Shown here: positions 1-8,530 of the stretch, piece by piece | Numbering within the stretch: the first letter of the stretch is position 1 | Layout: each line of letters opens with the position of its first letter | Assembly: GCF_020447265.1 (NCBI RefSeq) | Contig: NZ_JAJADR010000001.1 | Location: 1-64,000, forward strand | DNA from: Hymenobacter lucidus | GTDB lineage: Bacteria; Bacteroidota; Bacteroidia; Cytophagales; Hymenobacteraceae | DNA length: 64,000 nt | Reading direction: 5' to 3' | Notes under the pieces: generated by a model | What the model was told of the DNA's origin: nothing | What the model saw: only the letters and a program-made list of their open reading frames with translations | Databases searched by the model: none | Made by a program: the position numbers and the translations under genes

Positions 1-305
1 AGCGCCTATGGTACTGCCTTCACCGGCGGGAGAGTCGGTCGCCGCCAACCTTTTCTTTGCCAATGCCCCCTCCGCGCTGCGTGCTGCGGACGGGGCATTG
101 CTCGTTTACAGCCCGCCCTACCCGCCCCACCACCTCTCGCGTGCCACTAGACGGGGTAGCTCAGGGGCGGATAGAGGCTTACCAGTTGCTCCTGGAAAGG
201 ACTGTCAGTAAGTGACCATAGCTATATCCTTGTCGGGTGAGTGGCAAAGCATTATTATAGCATGACAGCGTTGGTATAGTGCGTAACTTACGCTTAGCTA
301 GGTAC
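1..305. other. intergenic start of window, no supported gene
   Basis: No convincing gene is seen downstream of the trehalase stop. The only possible reading frame (about positions 8-211) is short, matches no known family and lacks a promoter. The one structural feature is the inverted repeat at 61-100. Confidence 0.5.
61..100. repeat. 40-bp inverted repeat
   Basis: Arms 61-75 and 86-100 are complementary except for one C/C pair (70 with 91), around a 10-nt loop. The outer arm reads CAATGCCCC. There is no T-run on either side, so it is not a standard terminator. Its role is unknown. Confidence 0.6.
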
Positions 306-1877
306 TTACTTAGCTACCGCTTTTGCTTTTCTGTTAAGAAGGCTTAGTAGAACTCCATTAGTCCATCCAAAACCATCCTGCAAAGCATATTCTCCTCCAC
401 CAGCTAAGAGCGAAGTATTCAGTACATTATATTTTTCCAATAGCTTGCCCGTTTGCTGGAATACCCGTGTATTGAGCTTTACCCAGCGTTGGGTTACTGT
501 ATCAGCTAAAGCCTGCTGGTGGTAGCGGTGTAGCCCCTGAATGGCTATATACTGTAAAGGGGCCCAAGCATTGGGCGCGTCCCATTGCTGGCCACTTTTG
601 GCCAAAGTGGTCAGTAAACCACCTTGCTTCAGAAAATCGGCCTGCAACCCTTTGGCAATAACTATAGCTTGCTTTGAGCTGGCGGTGGCAAAAGCTAGCG
701 GGAATACGCCGGCCAGCGTGCGTAGTGGGCTGGGCTGCTGGCGCGTCCAGTCGTAATCGGTGAACCAGGCAGCCTTTTCATTCCAGCAGTACAGGCTGAT
801 TGCCTGCTGCCGCTGCTTGGCTCGTTGTTGCCACAACTGGGCGGCTGCTTTCTTGTTGGCAATGGTGTAGCTGCGGGCTATAGTTTGCTCTAAAGCAACC
901 AATAGGCAATTCAGGTCAACAGGTAACAGCGCGGTAGTGCGGATGCTGGATAGGCTGCCATCGGGACCAAACCAACGGGTGCTGAAGTCCCAGCCGGAAG
1001 CGGCAGCAGCGCGAATGTCGCGGTAGAATTCGGTGGCGGGACGTTTACTGATTTTAGCAGCGGCGACATCTTCGGCATAGGATTCTTCGCGGGGCTCACT
1101 GCTGCTGTCCCAATAGCGGTTCAGCAACTCGCCACCTGGTAAACGCACCACCCGTTGTGTGGCCTGCCCGCGCGGCAATGGCTCGGCCCCCGCCATCCAA
1201 TAAGCATATTCCTTTAGTAGCTGTGGCTGGTAACGCAGCAGGACCGTATCACCTTGCTCTTGGGCCAATAGCTCTACCATGAGCGAAAAAAAGGGCGGCT
1301 GGGAGCGGGTCAGGTAATAGGTACGGTTGCCGTTGGAAATGAAGCCATATTGCTCGATGAGATAAGCGAAATTGTCGGTCATGCTGCGTAGTAGGGTAGT
1401 GCGATGCGCCTCGCGTAGCCCCAGCATAGTGAAATAGGAATCCCAGTAATAAATTTCCCGAAAGCGGCCACCCGGCACCAGATAGGGCTTGGGCAGAGGC
1501 AGCAGGGACGAGTAGGGCACTACGGTGCTAGTAGCCGGGCGCTGCAGCACTGTCCAGAGGGTATCAAGGTGATGCCGCAGGCCCTTGGTGACATCACTGC
1601 GGTAAACGGCCGTAGCTTCAGTAGGTAGCTGAAAATGGGCCCGCACGAAACGGCTCAGATCAAAGCCCGGTTGTTGGCTTTGCTGCTGCCAGGCGGCCAG
1701 AATAATGGCTGGCGTCTGTAATGGTACCGCGTCGACGAACGTTTTATTATCGGGAAATACGTGACCCAGTTGCACAGCTTCAAATAAGCCAGGAAATAGC
1801 TGTCGGGGAGTAGCTGGCTGGGCGTAAACCGGCCCGGCTAGCAACAGCCAGGCCGCGAGTAAAAAACGTTGGTACAT
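306..1877 (-). CDS. treA: periplasmic trehalase (GH37)
   Basis: Hydrolyses alpha,alpha-trehalose to two glucose molecules, probably in the periplasm. The chosen ATG gives 523 residues starting with a typical signal peptide (MYQRFLLAAWLLLAG, cleavage near VYAQ); an upstream in-frame ATG at 1940 would bury that signal. Trehalase signature 1 (PGGRFREIYYWDSY) lies near residues 135-148 and signature 2 (QWDAPNAWAP) near 431-440. The likely acid, Asp in SGWDFSTRW, is near residue 297, and the base, Glu in GGGEY before QDGFGWTNGV, is near 496. The length suits bacterial GH37 enzymes. A LacI-family regulator and a LacI-type operator lie 0.8-1 kb away, so sugar-responsive control is plausible but not shown. 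Confidence 0.94.
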   Translation of the reverse strand: MYQRFLLAAWLLLAGPVYAQPATPRQLFPGLFEAVQLGHVFPDNKTFVDAVPLQTPAIILAAWQQQSQQPGFDLSRFVRAHFQLPTEATAVYRSDVTKGLRHHLDTLWTVLQRPATSTVVPYSSLLPLPKPYLVPGGRFREIYYWDSYFTMLGLREAHRTTLLRSMTDNFAYLIEQYGFISNGNRTYYLTRSQPPFFSLMVELLAQEQGDTVLLRYQPQLLKEYAYWMAGAEPLPRGQATQRVVRLPGGELLNRYWDSSSEPREESYAEDVAAAKISKRPATEFYRDIRAAAASGWDFSTRWFGPDGSLSSIRTTALLPVDLNCLLVALEQTIARSYTIANKKAAAQLWQQRAKQRQQAISLYCWNEKAAWFTDYDWTRQQPSPLRTLAGVFPLAFATASSKQAIVIAKGLQADFLKQGGLLTTLAKSGQQWDAPNAWAPLQYIAIQGLHRYHQQALADTVTQRWVKLNTRVFQQTGKLLEKYNVLNTSLLAGGGEYALQDGFGWTNGVLLSLLNRKAKAVAK

Positions 1878-1974
1878 AACGCGCAGAAAAGGTGACTCTG
1901 CTGATACGCGAATGAAGCGGACAGTGGCTGGGCTTGCCACAGGCAGTACCCTTTGCTCAGCCCTTATAAAGCAA

Positions 1975-2010
1975 AATTCCTCCGCGAAGCCCAGGCTCTG
2001 CGGAGGAATT
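1975..2010 (-). terminator. hairpin downstream of the HTH gene
   Basis: Perfect 11-bp stem (1975-1985 with 2000-2010, AATTCCTCCGC) and 14-nt loop, followed on the minus strand by TTTTGC. It lies between the HTH gene and the trehalase gene, both on the minus strand, so it would separate their transcripts. Confidence 0.6.
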
Positions 2011-2035
2011 GCGCTGAAATGAGACGTGAGTACTA

Positions 2036-2542
2036 CTAAGCAGCTTGCTCTTCGGCAATGCGGGTGCTTTGCACCATAGCATAGGCCGACTGGTCGGTGG
2101 AGGCAAGGCTGGCAGCTTGCACCTGCCGCAGGGCCCGCTGTACCGTGACGGTGCAGATACGGTCGGCATAGCCTAGCTCTACCACCCGCTTGGCAATGAG
2201 GGCCAGCGTAAGGCGCTTGCCTTTGGCCGCGGCCTGTTGGGTGAGACGACGTAACAGGGTTTCGAGCTTGGGCGTCAGCTTATTGGGCGCGCCACAACGA
2301 GGTACAGCGTGCAGATAGTCTTTGAAGCCTTGCTGCGAGAAAGCCCGGCGCATACTGTACACCCGGTCGATGCTCAGGCCCAGCAGTTCGCCCGACTCCT
2401 GCACCGACAGGTCGGAAACCCAGTGCTGGAGCACCTGGGCGCGGTTGCGCTGCTGCTTGGAGAGAATGTCAGAATTGATGAAATCAGCGAGGTAGGCCTG
2501 TTGCTTGCGGGACAGGCTCAAGGAATGACGATGACGACCCAT
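2036..2542 (-). CDS. stand-alone IS630-type helix-turn-helix protein
   Basis: A 168-residue protein. The middle (RAQVLQHWVSDLSVQESGEL through SIDRVYSMRRAFSQQGF and CGAPNKLTPKLETLL) and the end (ELGYADRICTVTVQRALRQV) follow the double helix-turn-helix layout of the N-terminal DNA-binding part of IS630-type transposases. The DDE catalytic domain is absent: the frame ends about 25 residues after the second HTH, and no catalytic remnant is visible downstream. It could be a domesticated transposase domain acting as a DNA-binding regulator, or a relic. The frame is intact and a terminator-like hairpin follows it. Transcription would run away from the palindrome at 2666-2709, so the two may be related. 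Target unknown. Confidence 0.65.
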   Translation of the reverse strand: MGRHRHSLSLSRKQQAYLADFINSDILSKQQRNRAQVLQHWVSDLSVQESGELLGLSIDRVYSMRRAFSQQGFKDYLHAVPRCGAPNKLTPKLETLLRRLTQQAAAKGKRLTLALIAKRVVELGYADRICTVTVQRALRQVQAASLASTDQSAYAMVQSTRIAEEQAA

Positions 2543-2665
2543 GGACTTAACTGACGAATACTGGCAATGACTACCGGTGGAAGGTTTTGGGCATTATTAG
2601 CCGCCCAGGAAGGACGCGGCAATATCCTCTCAACCGAAAAAGAGTTTGAAGAGCCGAATGTAGGA

Positions 2666-2709
2666 AGTTGGTTACAATTGTGCAAACGTTTGCACAATTG
2701 TAACCAACT
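2666..2709. promoter_or_regulatory. 44-bp perfect palindrome with a LacI-type operator core
   Basis: Bases 2666-2687 are the exact reverse complement of 2688-2709. The centre reads TGCAAACGTTTGCA, the classic symmetric operator of LacI/GalR-family regulators with the central CG. The flanks (AGTTGGTTACAATTG and its complement) extend the dyad well beyond a normal 14-20 bp operator. It sits between the divergent HTH gene (start 2542) and lacI-family gene (start about 2893), so it could control either or both. The length would also permit a cruciform or a strong RNA hairpin. Confidence 0.75.
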
Positions 2710-2892
2710 ATTCATCTTGTAGCGCCTTAGCAAAGCCTACTGCCCGGCTTACTCGGTCTGGAAACAGTAATATTGCTGATGTACCAGCCTGAACCACTGA
2801 CTAGTTTTGGCGGTTCTCCAAATGACTGTCCCGTAGCCCAGGCAGCTGATTAGCCGATTTGTGCGAACTTGCTCTCCATTTCCCTGCTTCTT

Positions 2893-3939
2893 GTGTCTAT
2901 TCATCGCGCTTCCATATCCGATCTTGCTGCCCAACTCAATCTGTCGGTTTCGACCGTTTCGCGGGCGCTGAGTGACCATAGCCGTATTAGCGCGGCTACT
3001 AAAAAGCGGGTCTGGGAGTTGGCGAAAGAGTTGAACTACCAGCCCAACCAGTTGGCTGCTGCGCTACGTAAGGGCCGTAGCAATACGCTGGGTGTAGTAG
3101 TGCCTCACATTGATGGGCAGTTTTTTGCTTTGGTCGTGAAGGGCATTGAAACTATTGCCAATCAGGCTGGCTTCAACGTGATGATCTGCCAGTCGAATGA
3201 GGACGCGGCCCAGGAACAGAAGAACATCGAAACCCTAGTCAATGCGCAGGTCGATGGTATTCTGCTGTCTTTGTCCTTATCGACACACGACTACCAGTAC
3301 CTGGACGACGTGCGACGGCGCGACATTCCGCTGGTGTTCTTTGACCGGGCCCTGGAAAGCACCAATGTGAGTGCCGTCGTACTAGACGATTATCAGGGCG
3401 GCTACCAGGCCGTATGCCACCTTATTGAGGAAGGCTGCCGGCACATTGCCCACCTGGGTGGGCCGCAGCACCTGAATATCTGCCGTAACCGGTATCAGGG
3501 CTACGCCGATGCCCTGGCGCAGCACAACATACCAGTAGACCCAGCGCTGGTGCATTTCAGCGACCTGTCGATGCAGGATGGGCGGCAGGGCATGGAGTTG
3601 TTGCTGAGCCAAGCCCCGCAGGTGGACGCCGTTTTTTCCTGCAACGACCTGGCGCTGGTAGGGGCCATGCAGATTGTGAAGCGGCGCGGGCTGCGTATTC
3701 CGCAGGATGTGGCCCTGGCGGGCTTCAGCAACGAGCTGTTTGACTCCCTGACAGAGCCCATGCTGACCTCAGTAGACCAGCGGTGCGAAGAAATGGGCCG
3801 CACGGCGGTGCAGCTACTACTGGAAATGATTCATGAAGGCCCGCAGAAAGTGCAGCCTCGGCAGGTAGTTCTGCAACCCAAATTGTTGGTGCGGGAATCG
3901 TCGCAGCGGAGCGTACTGCTGCAGGAATCCAAGCTCTAG
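2893..3939 (+). CDS. LacI-family transcriptional regulator
   Basis: Repressor-type regulator with an N-terminal LacI helix-turn-helix (ISDLAAQLNLSVSTVSRALS) followed by the hinge helix (YQPNQLAAALRKGRS) and a periplasmic-binding-protein-like sensor domain starting at LGVVVPHIDGQF. No ATG lies upstream of the HTH in frame. GTG at 2893 places eight residues before the HTH, the usual spacing; TTG at 2869 is the alternative. The length (348 aa) is typical. The palindrome 185-230 bp upstream has a LacI-type core, which points to autoregulation. The sugar ligand is unknown; the nearby trehalase makes a disaccharide or glucose derivative a reasonable guess. Confidence 0.9.
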   Translation: MSIHRASISDLAAQLNLSVSTVSRALSDHSRISAATKKRVWELAKELNYQPNQLAAALRKGRSNTLGVVVPHIDGQFFALVVKGIETIANQAGFNVMICQSNEDAAQEQKNIETLVNAQVDGILLSLSLSTHDYQYLDDVRRRDIPLVFFDRALESTNVSAVVLDDYQGGYQAVCHLIEEGCRHIAHLGGPQHLNICRNRYQGYADALAQHNIPVDPALVHFSDLSMQDGRQGMELLLSQAPQVDAVFSCNDLALVGAMQIVKRRGLRIPQDVALAGFSNELFDSLTEPMLTSVDQRCEEMGRTAVQLLLEMIHEGPQKVQPRQVVLQPKLLVRESSQRSVLLQESKL

Positions 3940-3970
3940 GGAATAACGGCGTCGCAGAAACTCCTACAAT

Positions 3971-4005
3971 AAAAAAAGCCTGGTTAATACGACCAGGCTT
4001 TTTTA
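3971..4005. terminator. bidirectional terminator
   Basis: Stem GCCTGGT/ACCAGGC with a 7-nt loop, preceded by seven A and followed by six T. It lies between the convergent lacI-family gene and the DUF3850 gene and can serve both. Confidence 0.88.
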
Positions 4006-4185
4006 TTTCGACGAAGGTAAGGAGTGTGGCGCAGCCAAAGCAGGCGCAGCTGCCGCAGAAAGCGCGGGGTATTATCGGCAGAAAGATGCCAGACAGGAGG
4101 AATATACATACGAGAGAAAGTAAAGTGAGGAAAAACCGGTTGGCTGATGACATAGGCGCCGGCAGGAAAATACCCTTGGCAGGCT

Positions 4186-4521
4186 CTACCAGAGCTTGGT
4201 GTCGTTGATGCCGGGCGGCAAGGGCGGCAAGGAGCCGAAGCCGACCACGCACCAGCCGGCCTCAAGGCCGAAGGAACCGCCGAGCAGCACGTAGCTCACG
4301 GCCCGTAGCACGGTCTGGCCGCTGTATTGCTCGGTTTCGGGTTCGTACTCACGCAGTAGCAGCACGTCGCCCACCTGGAAGTTGCGGTCGTTCTGGCGCA
4401 CGTCGAAGGGCTTGGCCCCCGACTCGACGGCGGCAAAGCAGGCTGGCCAGATCTTCAGCTCGTGAGTTTGGCGTGGGGCCAGATTAGCCAGCGGGCCGGT
4501 GAATGAATTATCGGTTTTCAT
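4186..4521 (-). CDS. DUF3850 domain protein (ASCH/PUA-like fold)
   Basis: A 111-residue protein from ATG at 4521. The family pattern HELKIWPACFAAVESGAKPF, then RQNDRNFQVGDVLLLREYEP and the closing VVGFGSL, matches DUF3850, a small PUA/ASCH-like domain that probably binds RNA or modified nucleotides. The biochemical role is not established. A longer start at 4563 adds 14 residues outside the domain. The C-terminal 15 residues are proline-rich and unconserved. Confidence 0.8.
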   Translation of the reverse strand: MKTDNSFTGPLANLAPRQTHELKIWPACFAAVESGAKPFDVRQNDRNFQVGDVLLLREYEPETEQYSGQTVLRAVSYVLLGGSFGLEAGWCVVGFGSLPPLPPGINDTKLW

Positions 4522-4675
4522 GGAGTGTAGCGTTTGAGGTTCAGGCAGTAAGCACAATGCCACCAGCGGTAAGGCAGCAGCTTATTGCGGAAATCAACTG
4601 GGACGGACTGCCAGCCTGAGCGAGCAGGTCCGTTGGGTAATGTGCAGGCTCTGGAGCTGGCCACTGTTAGCCGAC

Positions 4676-5890
4676 CTATGTGGCAGGCTGTGGCCTGGCC
4701 GTTTGGGGTGCAGCCAAGCGGAGGTTAAGCCCCACGCTGACCAGCACCACAAACAGGCCTGCTACAATGCCCAGCGCCCAGCGTAGGGTCAGGGCGTCGG
4801 CGAGCCAGCCGATAACGGGTGGCCCCAGCAGGAAGCCCCCGTAGCCGATGGTGGAAATGATGCCCAGCGCGATGCCGGGAGAAAGGTCGTGCTGCTGACC
4901 AGCGGCACTGAACACGGTGGGAATGATGGTGGCCAGGCCCAGGCCAATCAGAAACAGCCCACCAATACCGACGGCCGTGAGTGGTACCAGCAGCAGGCTC
5001 AGTAGCCCCACTAAAGCCAGCAGGCCACCTACCACTACCAGGCGCTGCGGCCCGAAACGCAGGGCCAGGGCATCCCCGAAAATCCGGCCGACGGCCATAG
5101 CCAGGGAGAAGGCCGCGTAACCCAACGGGGCCAGCGCCGCACTGGCGGCCGTATCCTGCACCAGGTAAATAGTGCTCCAGTCGGCCATGGCGCCCTCGGC
5201 CAGCATTGAGCAGAAGGCCACTACCCCCAGACCGAGCACCAACCGGCTGGGCCATTGAAAGCCGGGCTGAGCAGCTTGCGGAGTAATTTCGGCTTCAGGC
5301 GTACCAACTGGCAGTAGTTGGAAAGCGGCAACTGCTACCAGCGCCAGACTAACCAGGGAAAAGCTCAGCAGGTGATTGGCAAAGTCAACGCTCATATGAG
5401 CAGCCAGGGCGCCGGCGCCGGCACCCAGCATGCCGCCGAGGCTGAACGCCGCGTGAAACGACGACATGATAGGCTGCCGGCGTTGCTGCTCTACCTGAAT
5501 GGCCTGGGCATTCATGGCTACATCGAGCAAACCCGTAGCCGCACCCAGCACCAGAAACAGGGCCATAAGCTGCCCCACACTGTGCAACAGGGCCAGACCG
5601 GGAATGAAGACACAGAACAAGACGGCGCCGATGGTCGTTAGCCGGCGGCTGCCGAGGCGGGGCATCAGCCAGCTGGCCAGGGGCATAGCGCACCAGGCAC
5701 CCACGGCGTTGCAGAACAACACCTGGCCCAACTCACTATGCTCGATGTTGTAGCGGTGCTCCAGCTCGGGCAGGCGGGCGGCCCAGTTGGCAAACAGCAG
5801 GCCGTGCAGGAAGAAAATAAGCGTTACCGCCCACCGGGCCCGGCTCAGATGAACCGGGCCGGATAGGCGGTGAGTCGGCAGGCGTAGCAT
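4676..5890 (-). CDS. MFS transporter, YbjJ/fucose-permease-like
   Basis: A 404-residue inner-membrane protein with about 12 hydrophobic segments. It shows MFS features: a loop with PRLGSRRLTTIG after the second segment, and the sequence GLLDVAMNAQAIQVE with SSFHAAFSLGGMLGA, typical of the YbjJ-like subgroup. Substrate unknown; relatives carry sugars or act in efflux. It is divergent from an AraC regulator with a cupin-type sensor (135-bp gap), the usual arrangement for a regulator and its transporter. A -7 element (TACCTTTG on the minus strand) lies about 20 bp upstream, giving a leader of roughly 15 nt. Confidence 0.88.
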   Translation of the reverse strand: MLRLPTHRLSGPVHLSRARWAVTLIFFLHGLLFANWAARLPELEHRYNIEHSELGQVLFCNAVGAWCAMPLASWLMPRLGSRRLTTIGAVLFCVFIPGLALLHSVGQLMALFLVLGAATGLLDVAMNAQAIQVEQQRRQPIMSSFHAAFSLGGMLGAGAGALAAHMSVDFANHLLSFSLVSLALVAVAAFQLLPVGTPEAEITPQAAQPGFQWPSRLVLGLGVVAFCSMLAEGAMADWSTIYLVQDTAASAALAPLGYAAFSLAMAVGRIFGDALALRFGPQRLVVVGGLLALVGLLSLLLVPLTAVGIGGLFLIGLGLATIIPTVFSAAGQQHDLSPGIALGIISTIGYGGFLLGPPVIGWLADALTLRWALGIVAGLFVVLVSVGLNLRLAAPQTARPQPAT

Positions 5891-5910
5891 AACTTCTCAG
5901 ATTACAAAGG

Positions 5911-5918
5911 CAAAGGTA
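5911..5918 (-). promoter_or_regulatory. Bacteroidota -7 element for the MFS gene
   Basis: TACCTTTG read on the minus strand matches the TAnnTTTG consensus and ends 20 bp before the MFS start codon. Confidence 0.55.
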
Positions 5919-6025
5919 GAGCGGTGCCAGTACACTCACTACCTACTGATTGGCTACTTGTAATACTATTTTAACTAAATTAGTCGTTAAATGGATTGTA
6001 GTACCCAGTTCCATGTTAACTAAGT

Positions 6026-6886
6026 ATGAAGCTCGAATTTGAACCCATTCAACCCTCAGCCGGTAGCTCCTTCACGCTGCTGCATTACACGGAGGCGCAG
6101 GAAGGCGGAATTCTCTGGCACTACCACCCCGAATACGAGCTGCTCTACATTCCGCAGGGCAGCGGGCGGCGGCACATCGGGCAGCACGTGTCGCACTACG
6201 AAGGCGGCGAGCTGCTGTTTATGGGCCCCAATCTGCCCCACCTCAGCTTCAGCCACGAGCAGCACGGCCCCTTCGAGCAGGTGGTAGTGCAGCTGCGGGC
6301 CGACTTTCTGGGTGAAACTTTCCTGCAGCGGCCCGAGCTGGCAGCCGTGCAGCAGCTGTTTGTGCGCTCGGCCCAGGGCCTTTCATTTGGCCCCGCAACC
6401 CGGGCCGCCGTGGGCGACGCGCTGCGCCAGATGAGTGAGCAGCCGGCGGCCCGGCGCCTGCTCACGCTGCTGCAGCTGCTCTACCAACTGGCCGAAGCGC
6501 CCGACGTAACTCCGCTGCACGCCGATATGGGCAGCTCTGGGGCGCAGGTAAAGGAACAGAAACGCCTGGGCCGCATCTACCAGTACATTCAGGAGCACTT
6601 TGCCGAGCCTATTACGGTGCAGGAGCTGGCCGATATTGCCAACCTGTCGGTGCCCGCCTTCTGCCGCTACTTCAAGAAGATGACCAGCCAGACGCTCACC
6701 AATTTCCTGCAGGAGTACCGTATCAGTCATGCCCGGCTGCTGCTGCTCCAGGATTTACCCATTACGGAGGTGAGCTACGCCAGCGGCTTCAACAACCTGT
6801 CGCACTTCAACCGCACTTTCCGTCGCCTCACCGGTCAGACGCCCTCGGCCTACCGCGACCAGAAAAGCCCAGCCGTAGTAGGGTAG
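6026..6886 (+). CDS. AraC-family transcriptional regulator
   Basis: A 286-residue activator-type regulator. The N-terminal half is a cupin-like sensor (HYHPEYELLYIPQGSGRRHI, MGPNLPH). The C-terminal 100 residues hold two helix-turn-helices: ITVQELADIANLSVPAFCRY and ITEVSYASGFNNLSHFNRTF, with the family ending RLTGQTPSAYR. The cupin half suggests it senses a small metabolite such as a sugar. It probably controls the divergent MFS transporter, and possibly aspA, which starts 134 bp downstream on the same strand. Confidence 0.92.
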   Translation: MKLEFEPIQPSAGSSFTLLHYTEAQEGGILWHYHPEYELLYIPQGSGRRHIGQHVSHYEGGELLFMGPNLPHLSFSHEQHGPFEQVVVQLRADFLGETFLQRPELAAVQQLFVRSAQGLSFGPATRAAVGDALRQMSEQPAARRLLTLLQLLYQLAEAPDVTPLHADMGSSGAQVKEQKRLGRIYQYIQEHFAEPITVQELADIANLSVPAFCRYFKKMTSQTLTNFLQEYRISHARLLLLQDLPITEVSYASGFNNLSHFNRTFRRLTGQTPSAYRDQKSPAVVG

Positions 6887-7019
6887 CTTGCGGTGGAGCT
6901 GTCGGGGAAAAATCGGTACTTGCCGGCCCGGGCCGCCGCAGGGCCCACAGTTGTTTTTCTTTCCGCCCTAGCTCCTCTGTTTGCGTAGAAGGGCCACCAC
7001 CTACCTGAACGGTTTTCTT

Positions 7020-8426
7020 ATGACAAATTCCCGGCTTGAGCACGACTTTCTTGGCGAACGGGCCATTCCTGAGCACGCGTATTACGGCATCCAGACGCTG
7101 CGGGCTCTGGAAAACTTCGACATCACCGGCATTCCGCTGCGCACCGAGCCGCTGTTTGTGCAGTCGTTGGCCTACGTGAAAAAGGCCGCGGCCCTGGCCA
7201 ATAAGGAGTTGGGCGTGCTCGATGCCAACATTGCCAAGCACATTGCCCTAGCCTGCGACAAAGTAGCCGTCGGCCAGTACGACGACCAGTTTCTGACCGA
7301 CATGATTCAGGGCGGGGCGGGCACGTCGGTGAATATGAACGCCAACGAGGTAATTGCCAACGTGGCCCTCGAGCTGATGGGCCACCAGAAAGGCGAGTAC
7401 CAGTATTGCCACCCCAACAACCACGTCAACTGCTCGCAAAGCACTAATGACGCTTACCCCACGGCTTTCCGCATTGCGCTCAGCAATAAGCTGGTAGGCT
7501 ACGCCCAAACGCTGGGCGAACTGGCCGATGCCTTTGCCGCCAAGGGCGAGGAATTCCGGAACGTACTTAAAATGGGCCGCACCCAGCTCCAGGATGCCGT
7601 GCCGATGAGCATGGGCGACGAGTTCAAGGCCTTTGCCACCAACCTGCGCGAGGAATTGCTCCGCATCGAGGACTCGCGCCGTCTCATCAGTGAAATCAAT
7701 ATGGGCGCTACGGCCATCGGTACCCGCGTGAATGCCCCCAACGGCTACGCCGAGCTAGTTACCGAGCACCTGCGCACCATCACCGGCCTCGACCTGAGCC
7801 TGGCCGGCGACCTGATAGAAGCTACTTACGACACGGGCGCTTACGTGCAGCTCTCCGGGGTACTGAAGCGCACCGCCGTAAAGCTCTCCAAGATCTGCAA
7901 CGATTTGCGGCTGCTCTCGTCGGGGCCACGCACCGGCTTCAACGAAATCAACCTGCCGCCGCTGCAGCCGGGCTCCAGCATCATGCCGGGCAAGGTGAAC
8001 CCTGTAGTGCCCGAGGTGGTAAATCAGACGGCCTTCTACGTTATCGGGGCCGACCTGACGGTAACCATGGCTGCCGAGGCCGGGCAGCTGCAACTCAACG
8101 TGATGGAGCCCGTTATTTCGTTTGCCCTGTTTACCTCTATTTCCTACATGACCCGCGCCTGCCGTACCCTGCGCGAGAAGTGCGTGGTGGGCATTACAGC
8201 CAACGTGCAGCACGCCGAAAACCAGGTGCGCAACAGCATCGGCATCGTGACGCAGCTGAACCCGGTGCTGGGCTACGAAACCAGCGCCGAAATTGCCAAG
8301 GAGGCGCTGCGCACCGGCAAATCGGTGTACGATGTGGCCGTGACGGAGCGCGGGCTGCTCACCCAGGCCAAGTGGGACGAAATCTTCACCTTCGAAAACC
8401 TGATTCGGCCGCACTTCATCCAGTAG
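7020..8426 (+). CDS. aspA: aspartate ammonia-lyase
   Basis: Reversibly deaminates L-aspartate to fumarate and ammonia in the cytoplasm. The ATG at 7020 gives 468 residues, normal for AspA. It begins with RLEHDFLGERAIPEHAYYGI and carries the fumarase/aspartase signature GSSIMPGKVN near residues 318-327, whose flexible loop holds the catalytic serine. NCSQSTNDAYPT and GRTQLQDAVP are further family blocks. Fumarase C, argininosuccinate lyase and aspartase share the signature; the N-terminus and the QLQDAVPMSMGDEF block favour aspartase. Confidence 0.95.
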   Translation: MTNSRLEHDFLGERAIPEHAYYGIQTLRALENFDITGIPLRTEPLFVQSLAYVKKAAALANKELGVLDANIAKHIALACDKVAVGQYDDQFLTDMIQGGAGTSVNMNANEVIANVALELMGHQKGEYQYCHPNNHVNCSQSTNDAYPTAFRIALSNKLVGYAQTLGELADAFAAKGEEFRNVLKMGRTQLQDAVPMSMGDEFKAFATNLREELLRIEDSRRLISEINMGATAIGTRVNAPNGYAELVTEHLRTITGLDLSLAGDLIEATYDTGAYVQLSGVLKRTAVKLSKICNDLRLLSSGPRTGFNEINLPPLQPGSSIMPGKVNPVVPEVVNQTAFYVIGADLTVTMAAEAGQLQLNVMEPVISFALFTSISYMTRACRTLREKCVVGITANVQHAENQVRNSIGIVTQLNPVLGYETSAEIAKEALRTGKSVYDVAVTERGLLTQAKWDEIFTFENLIRPHFIQ

Positions 8427-8457
8427 GTCCGACCAGGACTATTGGCTCCCAAATATG

Positions 8458-8524
8458 CTAGCAGTGGTGCTCTTGGTAGAGGTTGGGCTTATGGCTTGGC
8501 TGATGCCAGGAACGCCACTGCTAG
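8458..8524. repeat. inverted repeat between convergent genes
   Basis: Ten-bp perfect arms CTAGCAGTGG (8458-8467) and CCACTGCTAG (8515-8524) with a 47-nt loop, between the aspA stop and the flavoprotein stop. There is no T-run next to the stem. It may be a weak terminator or chance. Confidence 0.4.
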
Positions 8525-8530
8525 TGTTAC

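Noticed and set aside
7755..8414. Minus-strand frame over aspA
   Set aside because: Antisense shadow of an obviously real aspA.
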